From assembly GCA_017962845.1 (NCBI GenBank), contig JAGCUN010000042.1:1-64000 (forward strand): a stretch of DNA of 64,000 bases, read 5' to 3'. Shown one piece after another: positions 62,249 to 64,000 of this stretch (position 1 is its first letter; every line of letters begins with the position of its first letter). The DNA is from Bacteroidales bacterium (GTDB lineage Bacteria; Bacteroidota; Bacteroidia; Bacteroidales; WCHB1-69). The translations under genes were made by a program, and so were the position numbers. The notes under the pieces are model-generated. The model worked only from the letters and a program-made list of their open reading frames with translations, was not told the origin of the DNA and did no database searches.

Positions 62249-64000
62249 TTAACGAATTACGGTGATGGTGCCGTGCAAATCTTTGGTAAGGGTGCCATGC
62301 AAAGAGGGCAGATGAACTTTGCAGACGTAATAATACGTGCCGTCTGACGACATCTGGTGGCTGTTCATGTCTTTTCCATCCCAGTTGATGTCGATGTCGG
62401 TGGTCTTGTAAACCAATCTTCCCCATCGGTTATAAAGGTAAAAATCAACACTTTGTACACCTTTATAGGGGAATGGAACGAGAATGTCGTTGTAGCCGTC
62501 GCCATTGGGGGTGATGATGTTGGGAAGCTCGTAGTTGAAGCAGTTGTCGATGTCGAAGCATACGGTGTCGGTCATGCCCGACCAGTTGCCCACGGTGTCG
62601 ATGGCCGACAGCGCGAAACAGCCGATGACGTATGGGAGCTCGGTGATGGAATAGGTGCAGTGGGTAGTGTAGCAGTCGTTGGGAATGTAGAACGAGTCAA
62701 GAATGGTGAAGGAGTCCTCCAAGGTGGGTCTGTAGTGGATATAATATTGATAAACATCAAGATAAGCGGAGTCATTGGAGAAGGTCCAGTCTAATGTCAC
62801 GGTTTCGCAGTCGGTGGTGACGGTCAGTTGCGGCACTTCCGGCGGGGTGAGGTCGGCAGGCACGGCGCAATCTTTCTGCGAGCGGTTGAGGAAGGGAGCG
62901 ATGGTGTCGGGGGCAAAGTAGCCGCCGGTTGACCGCACGAGGTAGCAGTAGGAGGTGCCGTTGAGCAGCCCGCGGTCGGTATAGGTGCGTTCGGTGGAGG
63001 TGGCGATGGAGTCGAATTGTTGGGCGGTTTCATCCCACCGGTAAATGGTGTATTCGGTGTTGGTCCAGGGTACAGTGGCGGTCCAATCCAACTGCAAGGC
63101 GCAGTCGAGCGGGGTGATTGACAGCCGCAGTGAGGAGGCAGGATCCGACGTGCCGGCGAGCACGAGACTGTCGTGTACTTCGGCCCACACCTCCACCTTG
63201 TAGGTGTAGGTCAGACCAAGGGTATTCAGTCCCATGTCTGTAAATTGCGTGTCCTGCAGCGACATTCCTGTGTAGATGAGCTGGAAGTCGTTGGGTTGGT
63301 TAGAATTGGCTCTGTAGAGCCGGTATTGGTACTCCGGTCCTGGATATTGGATAGTGTCGAGTTCGGTGGGACGGAGCCACTTCACGTGAATAATGCCATT
63401 CTCGGATTCGGTGGTCTCGATGTCGGCATGGGTGAGGCGGGGCACGTCGTTGTGCAGCACCGTGCAGGCCTCGTCCGACACGTAACTTTCTGCTCCGTCT
63501 GGGTAGTAAGCCACCACACGGTAGCAGTAGTCGTTGCCGTGGTAGAGGGGCAACGAGGTGCCGTCGTCGACAAACAAGCAGTCGGTCCAGTCGTGCGTCT
63601 CACCCACCAGCTGGTAGCCGGTGTAGCCTGGCAGCCCCGTCTCGCAGTTGTCGGGCTCAAAGTCGTAGCTTCCGTTCCTTCGGTAAATCTTGTAGCCGGC
63701 CGTCTGGGTACAGGCGTGCAGCGACCATGACACCTCGATGGTGTTGCCTACCGGCTCTGCCACGACATTCTCTGGTTTAGGAGCTACTACAGTGATATTC
63801 AGTGTTTTGTATGATGTGAGATTGACCTGTGGGCCATTATCTACTGCCTTAAAAAGTACGCTGTAAGGGGCGAGACGGATGTGGCTGCAAGCGGTATGCC
63901 ACGTGAATTGACTGCTCACAGGCGGTGTGCCTTCTGCGGTCGGGAAGGTGGCATGATGGTCGGAAAGTCCGAATACCCCGCCGGTAGCAGTAAGTCGCAC
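62249..64000 (-). CDS. Large extracellular protein with T9SS type B (gliding-associated C-terminal) domain, partial
   Basis: The 583 residues inside the window are the C-terminal part; the N-terminus is beyond base 64000. About four to five fibronectin type III-like or similar beta domains (for example PENVVAEPVGNTIEVSWSLH, ESENGIIHVKWLRPTE, SITPLDCALQLDWTAT, TDCETVTLDWTFSNDS) are followed by the type B sorting domain, about 85 residues: ITPNGDGYNDILVPF, then VDFYLYNRWGRLVY and DGTYYYVCKVHLP. Type B proteins are exported by the T9SS but processed differently from type A. Function is likely adhesive or structural. Confidence 0.9.
   Translation of the reverse strand: MRLTATGGVFGLSDHHATFPTAEGTPPVSSQFTWHTACSHIRLAPYSVLFKAVDNGPQVNLTSYKTLNITVVAPKPENVVAEPVGNTIEVSWSLHACTQTAGYKIYRRNGSYDFEPDNCETGLPGYTGYQLVGETHDWTDCLFVDDGTSLPLYHGNDYCYRVVAYYPDGAESYVSDEACTVLHNDVPRLTHADIETTESENGIIHVKWLRPTELDTIQYPGPEYQYRLYRANSNQPNDFQLIYTGMSLQDTQFTDMGLNTLGLTYTYKVEVWAEVHDSLVLAGTSDPASSLRLSITPLDCALQLDWTATVPWTNTEYTIYRWDETAQQFDSIATSTERTYTDRGLLNGTSYCYLVRSTGGYFAPDTIAPFLNRSQKDCAVPADLTPPEVPQLTVTTDCETVTLDWTFSNDSAYLDVYQYYIHYRPTLEDSFTILDSFYIPNDCYTTHCTYSITELPYVIGCFALSAIDTVGNWSGMTDTVCFDIDNCFNYELPNIITPNGDGYNDILVPFPYKGVQSVDFYLYNRWGRLVYKTTDIDINWDGKDMNSHQMSSDGTYYYVCKVHLPSLHGTLTKDLHGTITVIR

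Overview
The window reads as a piece of a Bacteroidales chromosome (Bacteroidota), probably from an uncultured or gut/rumen-type lineage. Four things point there. About twenty intergenic sites match the Bacteroidota -7 promoter element TAnnTTTG, and almost all genes lack a Shine-Dalgarno sequence. There are type IX secretion (T9SS) parts and cargo: PorQ, two proteins with type A C-terminal sorting domains and one with a type B domain. Nearly all signal peptidase I substrates would begin with Gln after cleavage (the 'Q-rule'). Families largely typical of this phylum occur (DUF5689, DUF4159, DUF2795, glycine-lipid acyltransferases). No phage, insertion sequence, CRISPR array, tRNA or rRNA was seen. 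One structural RNA, RNase P RNA, lies on the minus strand at 5811-6148.

Layout. 1-5.8 kb: partial serC, then ctpA-like protease, dnaG and truA. 5.8-9.0 kb (minus): a vWA membrane protein, a DUF4159 protein and rnpB. 9.1-12.5 kb (plus): an orphan PASTA protein, a T9SS cargo protein and a four-helix-bundle protein. 12.5-16.8 kb (minus): an 8-bp tandem array, mltG, U32 peptidase/hydroxylase, MORN-repeat protein and a small membrane protein. 16.84-17.28 kb: a gene-free, hairpin-rich block that looks like a dispersed element. 17.3-23.1 kb (minus): valS, LRR protein, a GlsA/GlsB-like pair for glycine-lipid synthesis, DUF2795 protein. 23.1-29.4 kb (minus): hflX, then a tight five-gene run pdxA - glutaminyl cyclase - aspartate kinase - di-heme peroxidase - cobalamin adenosyltransferase. 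29.5-34.7 kb: acyl-ACP thioesterase, lipoprotein, prdX (minus), rluD, rlmI, thioredoxin; four DnaA-box-like 9-mers with exact 11-bp spacing sit between two convergent genes. 34.7-39.7 kb (minus): tsaD, holA, SRPBCC, lptB, lnt. 39.7-48.0 kb (plus): TamB, PAS protein, BatD/BatA-like pair, DUF4328 protein. 48.1-53.2 kb (plus): a TonB-dependent receptor followed by two DUF5689 lipoproteins, the best candidate for an undescribed outer-membrane system. 53.2-55.5 kb: ribBA, apbE. 55.5-58.9 kb (minus): MCE/MlaD protein, DegT aminotransferase, porQ. 59.0-64.0 kb: M6 metalloprotease with T9SS tail, fabD, a stand-alone HsdR_N nuclease-like protein and a partial T9SS type B adhesin-like protein.

How the genes work together. 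Much of the window builds or services the cell envelope: LPS transport (LptB), lipoprotein acylation (Lnt), outer-membrane assembly (TamB), peptidoglycan (MltG), lipids (FabD, thioesterase, glycine lipids) and protein export (PorQ plus three cargo proteins). A lipoprotein glutaminyl cyclase could convert the Gln N-termini of exported proteins to pyroglutamate. An aminotransferase of the family that includes PorR lies six bases downstream of porQ, which may link T9SS export to synthesis of the anchoring lipopolysaccharide sugar. All product names come from reading motifs in the translations; no search was run.
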